Source: CBDDKU01 sp965230375 (GTDB lineage: Bacteria > Bacteroidota > Bacteroidia > Flavobacteriales_D > Cryomorphaceae). From it: a stretch of DNA of 64,000 nucleotides. This document shows, in pieces, positions 16,831-25,213 of the stretch (position 1 is its first letter; every line of letters starts with the position of its first letter). Location: contig CBDDKU010000012.1 of assembly GCA_965230375.1 (NCBI GenBank), positions 186,001 to 250,000 on the forward strand, read 5' to 3'. The position numbers were made by a program, and so were the translations under genes. The notes under the pieces were generated by a model. It saw only the letters and a list, made by a program, of their open reading frames with translations, was not told the origin of the DNA and made no database searches.

Positions 16831-18132
16831 CTATCCTAAGGCCTTTTTATACTCATCGATAGCTCTTTTTCTGGCTTCCTTGTGCGGTACAATTGGATCT
16901 GGGTATTTATCACTGCCGTATTCTGGCACCCAGTCTTTGATGTACTTCATTTTTGGGTCGAATCGCTCTTGTTGTCGATATGGGTTGAATATTCTGAAAT
17001 ATGGCGCTGCATCACAGCCCGACCCTGAAGCCCATTGCCACCCACCATTATTAGAAGGCAGATCAAAGTCGAGTAGCTTTTCTGCAAAATAAGCCTCACC
17101 CCATCGCCAGTCTATGAGTAGGTGTTTTACCAGAAAGCTTGCGACAATCATGCGCACGCGGTTGTGCATATATCCCGTTTCATTGAGCTGGCGCATGCCC
17201 GCATCCACTATTGGATAACCCGTTTTTCCTTCTTTCCACCGTTCGAATTGGTCTTCGTCGTTTATCCAATTGATTCGGTTGTAACCCTCTTTAAATCCAT
17301 CAGCTAGAGCTTTGGGCATCAAGTAGGCCAAAGTGTAGTAAAAGTTGCGCCAGATGAGCTCACTCATCCAAACATCGCTCTTTGATAGAGCCCTCCTAGA
17401 GAGCTCCCGTATACTAACCGTTCCGTGAGCCAAATGCATACTGAGCCTGCTGGTGGCATCCTTTGCGGGAAAATCTCTTTTATCCCCATAATCTTCGAGC
17501 ATTGACCCGGCTAGCTTCTTCGGCGGATAGAGAGATTCATGTGCTCCGCGTTTATACCCTTCTAAGTCGGGATACTGGTCGTCCTTAAATTCAAGAAGGT
17601 TTGAAAACGGCAGTTTGAATTCTTCAAGCCGACCCGATTCCGCTTTTAGATTTTCTAAGAACCGCTTTTTATATGGAGTAAAAACAAGATAAGGGTCTCC
17701 ATCATCCTTCAAGGCGTCCTCAGGGCCCATTACAATTCTGTCGTGAAATCGAACAAACTCAACACCCTTTTCCTCACAGGTTTCGCTGAAGGCTTCATCT
17801 CTTTTTACTTCCTGAGGCTCGTAGTCGTGAGAAGCATAGACGGCCTCGACATCGTATTTGTCAAAGATCTCCTCCCATACTTCTCCGGTTTTACCCAATC
17901 TGAAAATCAGATCGCTATCCTTCTCCCGGAGCTTGTCTTTCATTTCGGAAACCTGATCGAGAATGAATCCCGTTCGAGGGTCACTTCCATCTCCAAACGA
18001 TGGATACATTTCAGGATCGAAGATGTACAAGCAAACCACTTCGTTTTCCGAATCCAGAGCAGCTTTTAAAGCCAGATGATCGTTCAGTCGCAGATCCTTC
18101 CGAAACCAGCAAATCGAGACTTTTTTATCCAT
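16831..18132 (-). CDS. phrB: Deoxyribodipyrimidine photolyase (cryptochrome/photolyase family)
   Basis: Repairs UV-induced cyclobutane pyrimidine dimers using light absorbed by FADH- and an antenna chromophore. The 433-residue length fits class I enzymes. The N-terminal antenna domain starts ICWFRKDLRLNDH. The C-terminal FAD domain contains WRNFYYTLAY and the NNGGWQW...GCDAAPYFRIFNP signature (about residues 363-388). The start ATG overlaps the folE stop (TAATG), so translation is coupled to folE and the PTPS-like gene. This coupling to two pterin-synthesis genes suggests supply of a pterin antenna or a shared light regulon. The exact antenna cannot be read from sequence. Confidence 0.95.
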   Translation of the reverse strand: MDKKVSICWFRKDLRLNDHLALKAALDSENEVVCLYIFDPEMYPSFGDGSDPRTGFILDQVSEMKDKLREKDSDLIFRLGKTGEVWEEIFDKYDVEAVYASHDYEPQEVKRDEAFSETCEEKGVEFVRFHDRIVMGPEDALKDDGDPYLVFTPYKKRFLENLKAESGRLEEFKLPFSNLLEFKDDQYPDLEGYKRGAHESLYPPKKLAGSMLEDYGDKRDFPAKDATSRLSMHLAHGTVSIRELSRRALSKSDVWMSELIWRNFYYTLAYLMPKALADGFKEGYNRINWINDEDQFERWKEGKTGYPIVDAGMRQLNETGYMHNRVRMIVASFLVKHLLIDWRWGEAYFAEKLLDFDLPSNNGGWQWASGSGCDAAPYFRIFNPYRQQERFDPKMKYIKDWVPEYGSDKYPDPIVPHKEARKRAIDEYKKALG

Positions 18133-18809
18133 TATTTCGACTTGATCAGGTCAAAGAATTCTCTTCGCAAATCTCCTTTTGCAAATTGACCACGAAGTGT
18201 AGATGTGATGGTATCACTATCGTGATCGCAAACTCCGCGGAGCTTAACACACATGTGATCGGCCTCAATGAAAACGGCGACATCTTCTGTTCCTAAAACA
18301 TCCGAAAGACAATCGGCAATTTGCACGGTGAGTCTTTCCTGAACTTGTGGTCTTCGAGCAAAGTGATCAACAATTCGGTTGAGTTTTGACAACCCAATAA
18401 CCTTGTCTTTCGCGAGATAGGCCACGTGTGCCTTACCAATTATTGGAACAAAGTGATGTTCGCACATCGAGTGCACCTTGATATTTCGCTCCAGAAGCAT
18501 TTCGCCATAGCCGTAGCTATTCTCAAACAAAGTGATTTCCGGGAAGCTTTCTTCACTCAGCCCTTTGAAGACTTCATCGAGATACATCTTAGCAACCCGA
18601 TTTGGGGTGTCTCTCAACGAGTCATCTGACAGGTCAAGCCCCATGGTTTTCATTATTTCAGCGAAATGAAAAGCGATCTTCTCCTTCTTTGAGCTGGAGT
18701 CTTTAGCGACTTTTAATTTGGATGGCTCTTTTGATGGATGCTCTGATGTTGAGCTACTGGCAGGATGATCACTTACCAGCGTATTCGACGAAATTCCGTT
18801 CAGTTTCAT
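18132..18809 (-). CDS. folE: GTP cyclohydrolase I
   Basis: Converts GTP to 7,8-dihydroneopterin triphosphate, the entry to folate and tetrahydrobiopterin-type pterins. The 225-residue protein has a Ser/Lys-rich N-terminal extension of about 45 residues before the conserved core. The zinc and catalytic residues are in HSMCEHHFVP and HMCVKLRGV, and GLSKLNRIVDHFARRPQVQE is intact. It overlaps the upstream PTPS-like gene by 41 bases and the downstream photolyase by one base. In Pseudomonas putida a folE copy is part of the LitR light-induced set, which fits the local context. A second, housekeeping folE elsewhere in the genome is possible. Confidence 0.95.
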   Translation of the reverse strand: MKLNGISSNTLVSDHPASSSTSEHPSKEPSKLKVAKDSSSKKEKIAFHFAEIMKTMGLDLSDDSLRDTPNRVAKMYLDEVFKGLSEESFPEITLFENSYGYGEMLLERNIKVHSMCEHHFVPIIGKAHVAYLAKDKVIGLSKLNRIVDHFARRPQVQERLTVQIADCLSDVLGTEDVAVFIEADHMCVKLRGVCDHDSDTITSTLRGQFAKGDLRREFFDLIKSK

Positions 18810-19179
18810 ACAGTGTTATCTTCAGTTGAAGAGCAGAATCGATGTGCGTTCGCAGCGTTTTCCAAATGACAACCGCTATATTCTCAGCCGTTGGATTCAG
18901 ATTGGCAAATTCTGCTGTATCAAGGTTTAAGTTTCGGTGGTCGAACTTGTCTTCCACATGCTCCTTTATCAATTGCTTCAGAATTTTCATATCAATTACA
19001 TACCCGGTATCAGGATCAATCTCCCCCGTAACACTGACAATCAATCTGTAATTGTGTCCGTGATAGTTGGGGTTATTGCATTTACCAAATACTTCTCGGT
19101 TCTTCTCATCAGACCAGTCGGGATTGTGTAGACGGTGTGCGGAGTTAAACTGGGCTTGCCTGGATACTGTTATTTCCAA
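18769..19179 (-). CDS. 6-pyruvoyl-tetrahydropterin synthase / 6-carboxytetrahydropterin synthase family
   Basis: A 136-residue T-fold enzyme acting on dihydroneopterin triphosphate. The zinc-binding histidines are in FNSAHRLH and YHGHNY. The catalytic cysteine sits in CNNPNYHGHNY, with the Cys-Asn-Asn-Pro-Asn spacing seen in PTPS rather than the shorter CxxxHGH of E. coli QueD. DHRNLNLD and LYETERN complete the signature. Overlap with folE and coupling to phrB point to a pterin cofactor product rather than queuosine, but the QueD activity cannot be excluded from sequence. It is 47 bases downstream of idi. Confidence 0.88.
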   Translation of the reverse strand: MEITVSRQAQFNSAHRLHNPDWSDEKNREVFGKCNNPNYHGHNYRLIVSVTGEIDPDTGYVIDMKILKQLIKEHVEDKFDHRNLNLDTAEFANLNPTAENIAVVIWKTLRTHIDSALQLKITLYETERNFVEYAGK

Positions 19180-19226
19180 AATCTAGCATTGAATGGGACT
19201 ACTTAACACAAGGTTCAGAATAATGT

Positions 19227-19799
19227 TTACTTCACGGCAAACATAGACTGGTAATGTGAAACTGAAGGCTCAAAGAGTTCTTTGAACCACGGTGTGAAGT
19301 TAGTAGGATAATTTTTAATCTCCGCTCTGATTTCCGAAGGGTCAACATACCTCCAAGAACTTACTTCGTCGGGGTTTGGCTCCGGAGAATCATTGAACTC
19401 ACCTATAAAAACGTGATCCAATTCGTACTCAGTAAGCCCATTATCGAATTCCGACTTGTAGATAAACTTAAATGCAGGTGTCAATGAACAAGTAAAGCCC
19501 ATTTCTTGCATCAGTTTTGACTCGAGAACTTCATCGGCAGTCACACCAGGTTGCTGGTGAGAGCAGCAAGCATTCGTCCATAGACCCGGCGTATGATACT
19601 TGGAGTCGGCCCTTTTATGGATGAGCATTTCTCCATTTTTATTGAATATCACTATCGAAAATGCACGGTGTAAGAGACCCCGTTGGTGAGCCTCGAGCTT
19701 TTCCGCAACTCCGACTTCGATGTCGTCTTCATCGACTAATATGACTTGGCCGAAATTCACTTTACAAAAGGTTGAAACTATGGCGGACATAGGACCCAA
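19227..19799 (-). CDS. idi: Isopentenyl-diphosphate delta-isomerase, type I
   Basis: Interconverts IPP and DMAPP, feeding isoprenoid and carotenoid synthesis. A 190-residue Nudix-fold enzyme with LHRAFSIVIFN, the active-site region WTNACCSHQQPG (catalytic Cys) and the second-half glutamate segment NGLTEYELDHVF. The first 38 bases lie inside the crtB 3' end. An internal ATG at 19790 (MSAIVST) is an equally good start. Overlap with phytoene synthase indicates a carotenoid-directed operon rather than a general housekeeping copy. Confidence 0.93.
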   Translation of the reverse strand: MGPMSAIVSTFCKVNFGQVILVDEDDIEVGVAEKLEAHQRGLLHRAFSIVIFNKNGEMLIHKRADSKYHTPGLWTNACCSHQQPGVTADEVLESKLMQEMGFTCSLTPAFKFIYKSEFDNGLTEYELDHVFIGEFNDSPEPNPDEVSSWRYVDPSEIRAEIKNYPTNFTPWFKELFEPSVSHYQSMFAVK

Positions 19800-20598
19800 A
19801 GAACAGGGCTATTTTTCGCTCATTGCTGATTCGAATTCGATCTTCTTTGATGGCATCTACACTCTTCCCTTTTATTTTTCTGAATAGCTTGTAGTAATAT
19901 ACATAAGCGACAAAAACACCGAATCTCGCTTCCTTGGGCAACATCTTGATGCCTTCATACCCCATTGCGAAGTCCTTTTCGATATCCGCTTCGATTTCCT
20001 TTTTTACCCGATTATCAAAGCTGTTCATCTCAACGCCGGGAAAATACATTCGGCCAAGCGTTTGATAATCGGCGTTCAGATCTCGCAAAAAGTTAATTTT
20101 CTGGAATGCCGAACCGAGCTTCATGGCATATGGCTTTAGCCTTACAAACTCCTTTTCATCTCCTCTTAGAAATACCCTCAAACACATCACACCAACCACT
20201 TCAGCCGAGCCTAGAATGTACTGCTCATAGTTGCCTTGGTCGTAAGTGCGGTCCGAGAGATCCATTTCCATGCTATCCAAAAAGGTCTGTATGGTTTCCT
20301 TTTGAATCCCATATTTGCGAACGACCTTTTGAAAGCTATTGAGAATGGGGTTTAAACTTATCCCTTGGTCTATCGCCTCAAACGTATCGCGTGAAAATTT
20401 TTCGAGCAAATACCTCTGCTCATAATCGTGAAAAGTGTCAACAATTTCATCTGCGTACCGGACAAATCCGTAAATCCCATATATGGGTTCTCGCAGGTCT
20501 TTATCCAGAAACCGGATACCAAGAGAAAATGAAGTGCTGTAGCTTCTTGTAGTCAACCGGCTGCACGAAGCTGAGACTTGGTCAAAAATTGATTTCAT
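19762..20598 (-). CDS. crtB: Phytoene synthase
   Basis: Condenses two geranylgeranyl diphosphates to phytoene, the committed step of carotenoid synthesis. The 278-residue protein has both metal-binding motifs of trans-isoprenyl squalene/phytoene synthases: YADEIVD (D50xxxD54) and LRDLNADYQTLGRMYFP near residue 170. It starts 80 bases after the ECF sigma stop; that gap begins with AAAGGTTAAAACA, which resembles one arm of the operator candidates upstream of the sigma and fasciclin genes. idi overlaps its 3' end. The desaturase crtI that usually accompanies crtB is absent here. Confidence 0.95.
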   Translation of the reverse strand: MKSIFDQVSASCSRLTTRSYSTSFSLGIRFLDKDLREPIYGIYGFVRYADEIVDTFHDYEQRYLLEKFSRDTFEAIDQGISLNPILNSFQKVVRKYGIQKETIQTFLDSMEMDLSDRTYDQGNYEQYILGSAEVVGVMCLRVFLRGDEKEFVRLKPYAMKLGSAFQKINFLRDLNADYQTLGRMYFPGVEMNSFDNRVKKEIEADIEKDFAMGYEGIKMLPKEARFGVFVAYVYYYKLFRKIKGKSVDAIKEDRIRISNERKIALFFGSYVRHSFNLL

Positions 20599-20678
20599 GG
20601 ATGAGATGTTTAGCGCTTTAATTTTGGCAAGCTCAGTTCAAACACATAAGATAGTGCTTTTGTTCGATGTTTTAACCT

Positions 20679-21194
20679 TTACGCGTTCACTCGGTCAGAA
20701 CCAATCACTGCGGCTAGTTTCTTGCGCGCTAGAAAAATTCGGCTTTTTACTGTCCCTATCGGCAAGTCTAGTTTGTCCGCAATCTCTTTGTACTTAAATC
20801 CAGTGTTGTACATCTCAAATGGAACCCGGTAGTCATCGTGGAGCGCCTCTACCTTTTTAAGCAAATCGTCATAGGCGATCATACTCTCTGGATTGTGTTC
20901 GTCGTTTTGAGCTTTAGATGTGTTTATAAAGTACTGCTCTGAAGTCTTGTCTAGAATTGTGTTCGCTCGAACTGCTCTCCGGTAGTTATTTATAAAGGTG
21001 TTGCGCATGATGGTGTAGAGCCAAGCGCTGAGATTTGTTTTCGCTTGAAACTTGCTGCGGTAGCGCAATGCCTTCAGATAAGTCTCTTGCAGCAGATCTT
21101 GAGCTTCTTCAGAATCGTTGGTGAACTTGAAAGCAAACCCCTTTAACGCGGTTTCGTGTTGAATGAGGCTATTGTGAAAATCCTGTGTGTTCAT
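20679..21194 (-). CDS. ECF-type RNA polymerase sigma factor
   Basis: A 171-residue sigma-70 family protein of the extracytoplasmic-function type. Region 2 contains EEAQDLLQETYLKALR and LSAWLYTIMRNTFINNYRR (residues 30-75). Region 4 contains LDLPIGTVKSRIFLARKKL near the C-terminus. No anti-sigma gene is adjacent. Instead it sits between a CarH-like MerR regulator and crtB, the arrangement in which light-responsive sigma factors are found (LitS downstream of LitR in Streptomyces is the known parallel). A perfect TTTG-N20-TAAGTTTG promoter overlapped by an inverted repeat precedes it, so it is probably repressed by the regulator in the dark. Confidence 0.93.
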   Translation of the reverse strand: MNTQDFHNSLIQHETALKGFAFKFTNDSEEAQDLLQETYLKALRYRSKFQAKTNLSAWLYTIMRNTFINNYRRAVRANTILDKTSEQYFINTSKAQNDEHNPESMIAYDDLLKKVEALHDDYRVPFEMYNTGFKYKEIADKLDLPIGTVKSRIFLARKKLAAVIGSDRVNA

Positions 21195-21207
21195 GATCTG
21201 ATTGTTT

Positions 21208-21237
21208 TGTTTAACAAACTTACATATTCGTTAAACA
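21208..21237 (-). promoter_or_regulatory. Perfect 8-bp inverted repeat operator candidate before the ECF sigma gene
   Basis: Minus-strand TGTTTAAC-N14-GTTAAACA, with fully complementary arms. It overlaps the -7 box at 21215-21222, which is a position suited to repression. The same element with the same 14-base spacer lies before the fasciclin gene. Confidence 0.65.
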
Positions 21238-21246
21238 CTTTCCAAA
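21215..21246 (-). promoter_or_regulatory. Bacteroidota-type promoter of the ECF sigma gene
   Basis: On the minus strand TTTG (21243-21246), 20 bases, then TAAGTTTG (21215-21222). Both match the primary-sigma consensus TTTG-N19/20-TAnnTTTG. The predicted transcript start would leave a leader of only about 15 bases before the ATG at 21194. Confidence 0.7.
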
Positions 21247-21360
21247 TCGACACAAGTAATTAGCATATCAATATCATTTATCTCGCATGGAGATGGATAC
21301 AGATCTCGGCAATGGCTCGAAATGAATGTTGTATGCTCGTTTAAGAACTTCTAATCAGCC

Positions 21361-22227
21361 CTAGAGCAGAGCTTTGAAGTCTTCTAAGGACAGGTTTACC
21401 ATTGTGTTATCATCGACAATGATGTCTCCTGAATTAGGAAGCTGATTGATCAGCACAATTGTTGGGTCCGGGAAATGGTCCCTAATATTTGTCAGAAGTC
21501 TCTGGTAATCTTCAGCCGATGCTATGGACAAAGATGAGGTAATAATGAAATCGGCTGGGTCTCCCGCATTGACCGATACGGCATCAGCCATCGGAACCGA
21601 CTGCCCAAGATACACGGCGTCATGACCGGCCTTTTGGATCAAGTAACTGTAGAAGAGCAAACCTATCTCATGAAGCTCTCCTTCTGGCAAAAACAACAGA
21701 AACTTTTTTGCGTCTTCTTTCAATGCCTTGGTTTGACCATCAATAGCTACAATGATTTTTTGGCGCACCAGGTTAGAAATGAAATGCTCTTGGGCAGGGT
21801 TGATAGCACCAACCTGCCACAACACACCGACTTTTCTGAAAAAGGGGTAAAGCACTTTCACCACGGTATTCTCAAATCCAAGCCTGAGTACACAATTGTT
21901 GAGTATACGCTCAAAACGCATTTTGTCCAGGTCAATCATTGATATGACCAGACTTTCAATCTGAACTTCTTCTTCACCTCTGTCCTTGGCAAGGTCGAGA
22001 ACTTTTTGCCTTAGCTCGTCTGCTGATAAATTGGCAATTTTTGAAATCTTGATTCCAAACTTATTGAGCAGGGTGACATTGAGTATCTTCTTGAGCTCCT
22101 CGTTGGTGTAGTACCTAATATTCGTTGAAGTTCGACGTGGCTCGACTAGTCCATAGCGCTTCTCCCAAATACGTATGGTGTGCGCTTTGATACCGGACAA
22201 TCGTTCTACGTCTTTTATAGAATACAT
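21361..22227 (-). CDS. MerR-family regulator with B12-binding domain, CarH/LitR photoreceptor type
   Basis: A 288-residue protein with an N-terminal MerR winged helix (YSIKDVERLSGIKAHTIRIWEKRYGL), a helical linker domain and a C-terminal Rossmann cobalamin-binding domain. The residues that define light-sensing CarH proteins are retained: W137-x9-E147-H148 in the helical bundle and E184-x-H186-xx-G189, whose His would be the lower cobalt ligand. In the CarH family, adenosylcobalamin drives tetramer formation and DNA binding in the dark, and light breaks the Co-C bond and releases the operator. It heads a same-strand series of sigma factor, crtB-idi and PTPS-folE-phrB genes, which is consistent with that role. 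Confidence 0.92.
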   Translation of the reverse strand: MYSIKDVERLSGIKAHTIRIWEKRYGLVEPRRTSTNIRYYTNEELKKILNVTLLNKFGIKISKIANLSADELRQKVLDLAKDRGEEEVQIESLVISMIDLDKMRFERILNNCVLRLGFENTVVKVLYPFFRKVGVLWQVGAINPAQEHFISNLVRQKIIVAIDGQTKALKEDAKKFLLFLPEGELHEIGLLFYSYLIQKAGHDAVYLGQSVPMADAVSVNAGDPADFIITSSLSIASAEDYQRLLTNIRDHFPDPTIVLINQLPNSGDIIVDDNTMVNLSLEDFKALL

Positions 22228-22273
22228 ACCTTGGTTGAGCTGATCTAGGAATACAACAGCTTGAATCTAAAGT

Positions 22274-22303
22274 TGTTTTACCTTTTCAGAATATAATTGC
22301 ACA
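22274..22303 (-). promoter_or_regulatory. Weak copy of the inverted-repeat operator before the MerR gene
   Basis: Minus-strand TGTGCAAT-N14-GTAAAACA keeps the spacing of the sigma and fasciclin operators but only part of the arms. Immediately around the second arm, AAAAGGTAAAACAA followed after 11 bases by AGCTGTTGT also occurs, with one change, before the fasciclin gene. It could allow autoregulation. Confidence 0.35.
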
Positions 22304-22358
22304 AAAATATGGAAATTCACGTTCGCGAGTCAAATAAAATATGTGACCTGTCTAGCCC

Positions 22359-24149
22359 TTGGAAATCACACAAAAAATAAAACTCCTTCCGAAAAAGCCT
22401 GGAGTCTATCTGTTCAAGAACAAGAATGAAGAAGTACTGTATATCGGTAAAGCCAAAGTGCTTAAAAACCGTGTGAACTCTTACTTTCTTAAAAACGGTG
22501 GCCACACAGGAAAGACGCGGGTCATGGTCAAGCATATTGTTAATGTCGACTTTATAGTAGTCGAAACTGAGCTTGATGCCCTTTTACTGGAAAACAACCT
22601 CATCAAAAAGTATCAGCCAAGGTATAACGTCATGTTGAAAGACGACAAGACCTATCCGTGGATATGTATTAAAAACGAAAGGTTTCCCAGAGTCATTTCA
22701 ACCAGGAAAAAGATTGAAGATGGCAGCCAATACTTCGGCCCATACGCTTCAGTCAAAATGATGCGGGCTGTTTTGAACCTAGTTAATTCGATGTACAAGA
22801 TTCGCACCTGCAAATACGACCTCAGCGAAAAGAATATCGAACGGCAGAAATATAGGGTCTGCTTAGAATATCACATTGGTAATTGTCTCGGGCCATGTGC
22901 CGGTCACCAATCTGAAGAATCGTACAACGATCAAATAGAAGATATCAAGCAGATTCTGAAAGGGAATATTGCTGGTTTGATCAGGCTATTGAAAAAAAGG
23001 ATGGCTCACTATGCTGAAAAGCTTGAATTCGAAAGTGCTCAGTTTCTGAAAGACAATATTAAGGCTCTGGAAAAGTACCAAAGTAAAAGTGCAGTTGTTC
23101 ACTCTTCTCTTCCAAACACGGATGTATTCACGACCGCGTCAGACATCAACACCACTTATGTCAACTTCATGCGAGTTGTAGATGGCGGCGTCATCCAAAG
23201 TCACACAATGACATTTAAGAAAAAGCTTGAAGAGCCAGAAGCAACAATGATCGAACGAGGGATGGGTGAAGTTGCCGAACTCTTCGAAGGGCTGTCGAAG
23301 AACATTCTCGTCTCGGCTATGCCCGATGTTGAATTCCCAGGTACAACTATCGCAGTGCCTCAGATCGGAGACAAAAAAAAGCTCTTGGATCTTTCTGAGC
23401 GAAACGCTCGGTACTACATGCTAGACAAGCAAAAGCAAACCAAGTTTGCTGATCCGGAGCGACACGCGAAACGTATCATGGAGCAGATGAAGCGTGATCT
23501 AAGATTGAAAGAGCTCCCAACGCATATTGAGTGTTTTGACAATTCTAACTTGCAAGGCACCCATCCCGTGTCAGCGTGTGTCGTTTTCAAAAACGGAAAG
23601 CCGAGCAAAAAGGACTACCGGCATTTTAATATCAAGACAGTGGAAGGTCCGGACGATTTCGCGAGCATGAAAGAAGCCATGCATCGTCGTTATGGTCGTT
23701 TGATCAGAGAAGGAGAGCCACTACCACAATTGATCATTCTAGATGGTGGAAAGGGCCAGCTAAGCGCAGGTGTTGAAAGCCTTGAAGAGTTAGGCTTGTT
23801 GGGCAAGGTGGCCATTATTGGCATTGCAAAGAAATTGGAAGAAATCTACTACCCCGGAGACTCGCTACCTCTGTATATCGACAAAAAATCAGAGACCTTA
23901 AAAGTTATTCAGTTCGCTCGTAACGAAGCTCACCGTTTCGGAATAACCCATCACCGAAATAGGCGCTCAAAGGCTTCAATTAAAACAGAGTTGGACAATA
24001 TCCCGGGGATCGGTAAAAAGACCATTGAAGATCTCTTGTTTCAATTCAAGTCTGTCTCTGGAGTGAAGAATGCAACTCTCAAAGAGCTGACCAATGCCGT
24101 AGGGCGATCCAGGGCAATGAAACTTGCAAAATGGTTTTCAGAAAATTAA
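22359..24149 (+). CDS. uvrC: UvrABC excinuclease subunit C
   Basis: Makes both incisions during nucleotide excision repair. The 596-residue protein has the N-terminal GIY-YIG nuclease (PGVYLF...LYIGKAK, residues 14-33), a UVR motif near 205-240, the RNase H-like second nuclease (HIECFDNSNLQGTHPV near 387) and a C-terminal helix-hairpin-helix (IPGIGKKT). The start is a TTG; an upstream ATG is followed at once by a stop codon. It is divergent from the CarH-like regulator, so another DNA-repair gene shares the light-locus boundary. It overlaps the convergent gpsA by 4 bases. Confidence 0.96.
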   Translation: MEITQKIKLLPKKPGVYLFKNKNEEVLYIGKAKVLKNRVNSYFLKNGGHTGKTRVMVKHIVNVDFIVVETELDALLLENNLIKKYQPRYNVMLKDDKTYPWICIKNERFPRVISTRKKIEDGSQYFGPYASVKMMRAVLNLVNSMYKIRTCKYDLSEKNIERQKYRVCLEYHIGNCLGPCAGHQSEESYNDQIEDIKQILKGNIAGLIRLLKKRMAHYAEKLEFESAQFLKDNIKALEKYQSKSAVVHSSLPNTDVFTTASDINTTYVNFMRVVDGGVIQSHTMTFKKKLEEPEATMIERGMGEVAELFEGLSKNILVSAMPDVEFPGTTIAVPQIGDKKKLLDLSERNARYYMLDKQKQTKFADPERHAKRIMEQMKRDLRLKELPTHIECFDNSNLQGTHPVSACVVFKNGKPSKKDYRHFNIKTVEGPDDFASMKEAMHRRYGRLIREGEPLPQLIILDGGKGQLSAGVESLEELGLLGKVAIIGIAKKLEEIYYPGDSLPLYIDKKSETLKVIQFARNEAHRFGITHHRNRRSKASIKTELDNIPGIGKKTIEDLLFQFKSVSGVKNATLKELTNAVGRSRAMKLAKWFSEN

Positions 24150-25144
24150 CCCATGTTGTCGGCTAGAATCCGAATCTCTACAACAGGTGATATCTTGTCG
24201 TAGATGATATTGTACATAGCCTGAGCTATGGGCATCTCTACCTCAAACTTCCGGTTTATGTCATAAACGCTCTTCGTGGCATAGTATCCCTCCGCGACCA
24301 TTGGCATTTCAAGCAGTGCCGCCTTGACCGAATATCCTTTACCTAGCATGTACCCGAAAGTTCGGTTTCTAGAAAATTTAGAGTAGCCCGTTACCAGCAA
24401 ATCTCCCAGGTAAGCAGGCTCCTTCACATCTCGGTGAAACGGGTTGATCTTGTCTAGAAAGCGCTCCATTTCAATAATTGCAGCAGACATCAAGAGGGCT
24501 TGAAAGTTATCACCATACCCCAAACCGCCACAAACACCTGCAGCGATTGCGTAGATATTTTTAAGAATTGCGGCAATCTCAGCGCCAAACAAATCTTCTG
24601 ATGTATTGGTGCGCATGTATCGTGTGGAAAGCATTTCGGCCAGTGTTTTGGCGTTTTCTTCCTGCATACATGCCATGGTCAAAAACGACAAGCGCTCCAT
24701 CGCCACTTCCTCCGCGTGACAAGGCCCACAGATGATTCCAATGTTATCGTAAGGAATGCCAAATTGCTTGTGAAAATACCTCGCGGGGATAGACTCCACT
24801 TCGGGAATAATTCCTTTTATAGCCGAAAAAACAATCTTGCCCTCAAAATCGGCTTTCTCAAGCCCCTCGAGTGACGCATGAACGAAAGCTGATGGCACTG
24901 CGACTATGAGGATGTCGGAGTTTTCTACGACTTGTTTTACATTGGAGCTGAGCGAAAGTTTATCTGGATCAAACTCCACTGCTCGGAGGTAGTTTGGGTT
25001 GTGATGATACTCCCTGATATACTCCACTGTTTCATCATTTCGAATCCACCAGTTTATCCCATCGTTTTTCTCAGACAGAATCTTGGCCAGGGCAGTTGCC
25101 CACGATCCTCCACCAATAAGTCCAATGCGTGTTTCTGAAGTCAT
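24146..25144 (-). CDS. gpsA: NAD(P)H-dependent glycerol-3-phosphate dehydrogenase
   Basis: Reduces dihydroxyacetone phosphate to sn-glycerol 3-phosphate for phospholipid synthesis. The 332-residue length is typical. The N-terminal Rossmann motif is GLIGGGSWATALA (residues 8-20). The catalytic lysine lies in ILKNIYAIAAG near residue 190, with AYLGDLLVTGYSKFSRNRTFG and a C-terminal P-M-V-A-E-G-Y segment. The gene converges on uvrC with a 4-base overlap and is divergent from the HEAT-cyclophilin lipoprotein gene. Confidence 0.95.
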   Translation of the reverse strand: MTSETRIGLIGGGSWATALAKILSEKNDGINWWIRNDETVEYIREYHHNPNYLRAVEFDPDKLSLSSNVKQVVENSDILIVAVPSAFVHASLEGLEKADFEGKIVFSAIKGIIPEVESIPARYFHKQFGIPYDNIGIICGPCHAEEVAMERLSFLTMACMQEENAKTLAEMLSTRYMRTNTSEDLFGAEIAAILKNIYAIAAGVCGGLGYGDNFQALLMSAAIIEMERFLDKINPFHRDVKEPAYLGDLLVTGYSKFSRNRTFGYMLGKGYSVKAALLEMPMVAEGYYATKSVYDINRKFEVEMPIAQAMYNIIYDKISPVVEIRILADNMG

Positions 25145-25213
25145 TCGGCATTTTTTCGTGCGCCTAAAGATAGAAATGTTCTTAGATTCGGACAGTAATT
25201 AACACCTCTGTCC

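Noticed and set aside
18769..19179. Assignment as queD of a queuosine pathway
   Set aside because: No queC or queE is nearby and the cysteine motif is PTPS-like. The symbol is left empty because the activity cannot be decided.
20599..20678. A full copy of the inverted-repeat operator before crtB
   Set aside because: Only one arm-like stretch (GGTTAAAACA) is present and the second arm is missing at the 14-base spacing, so it is not counted as a site.
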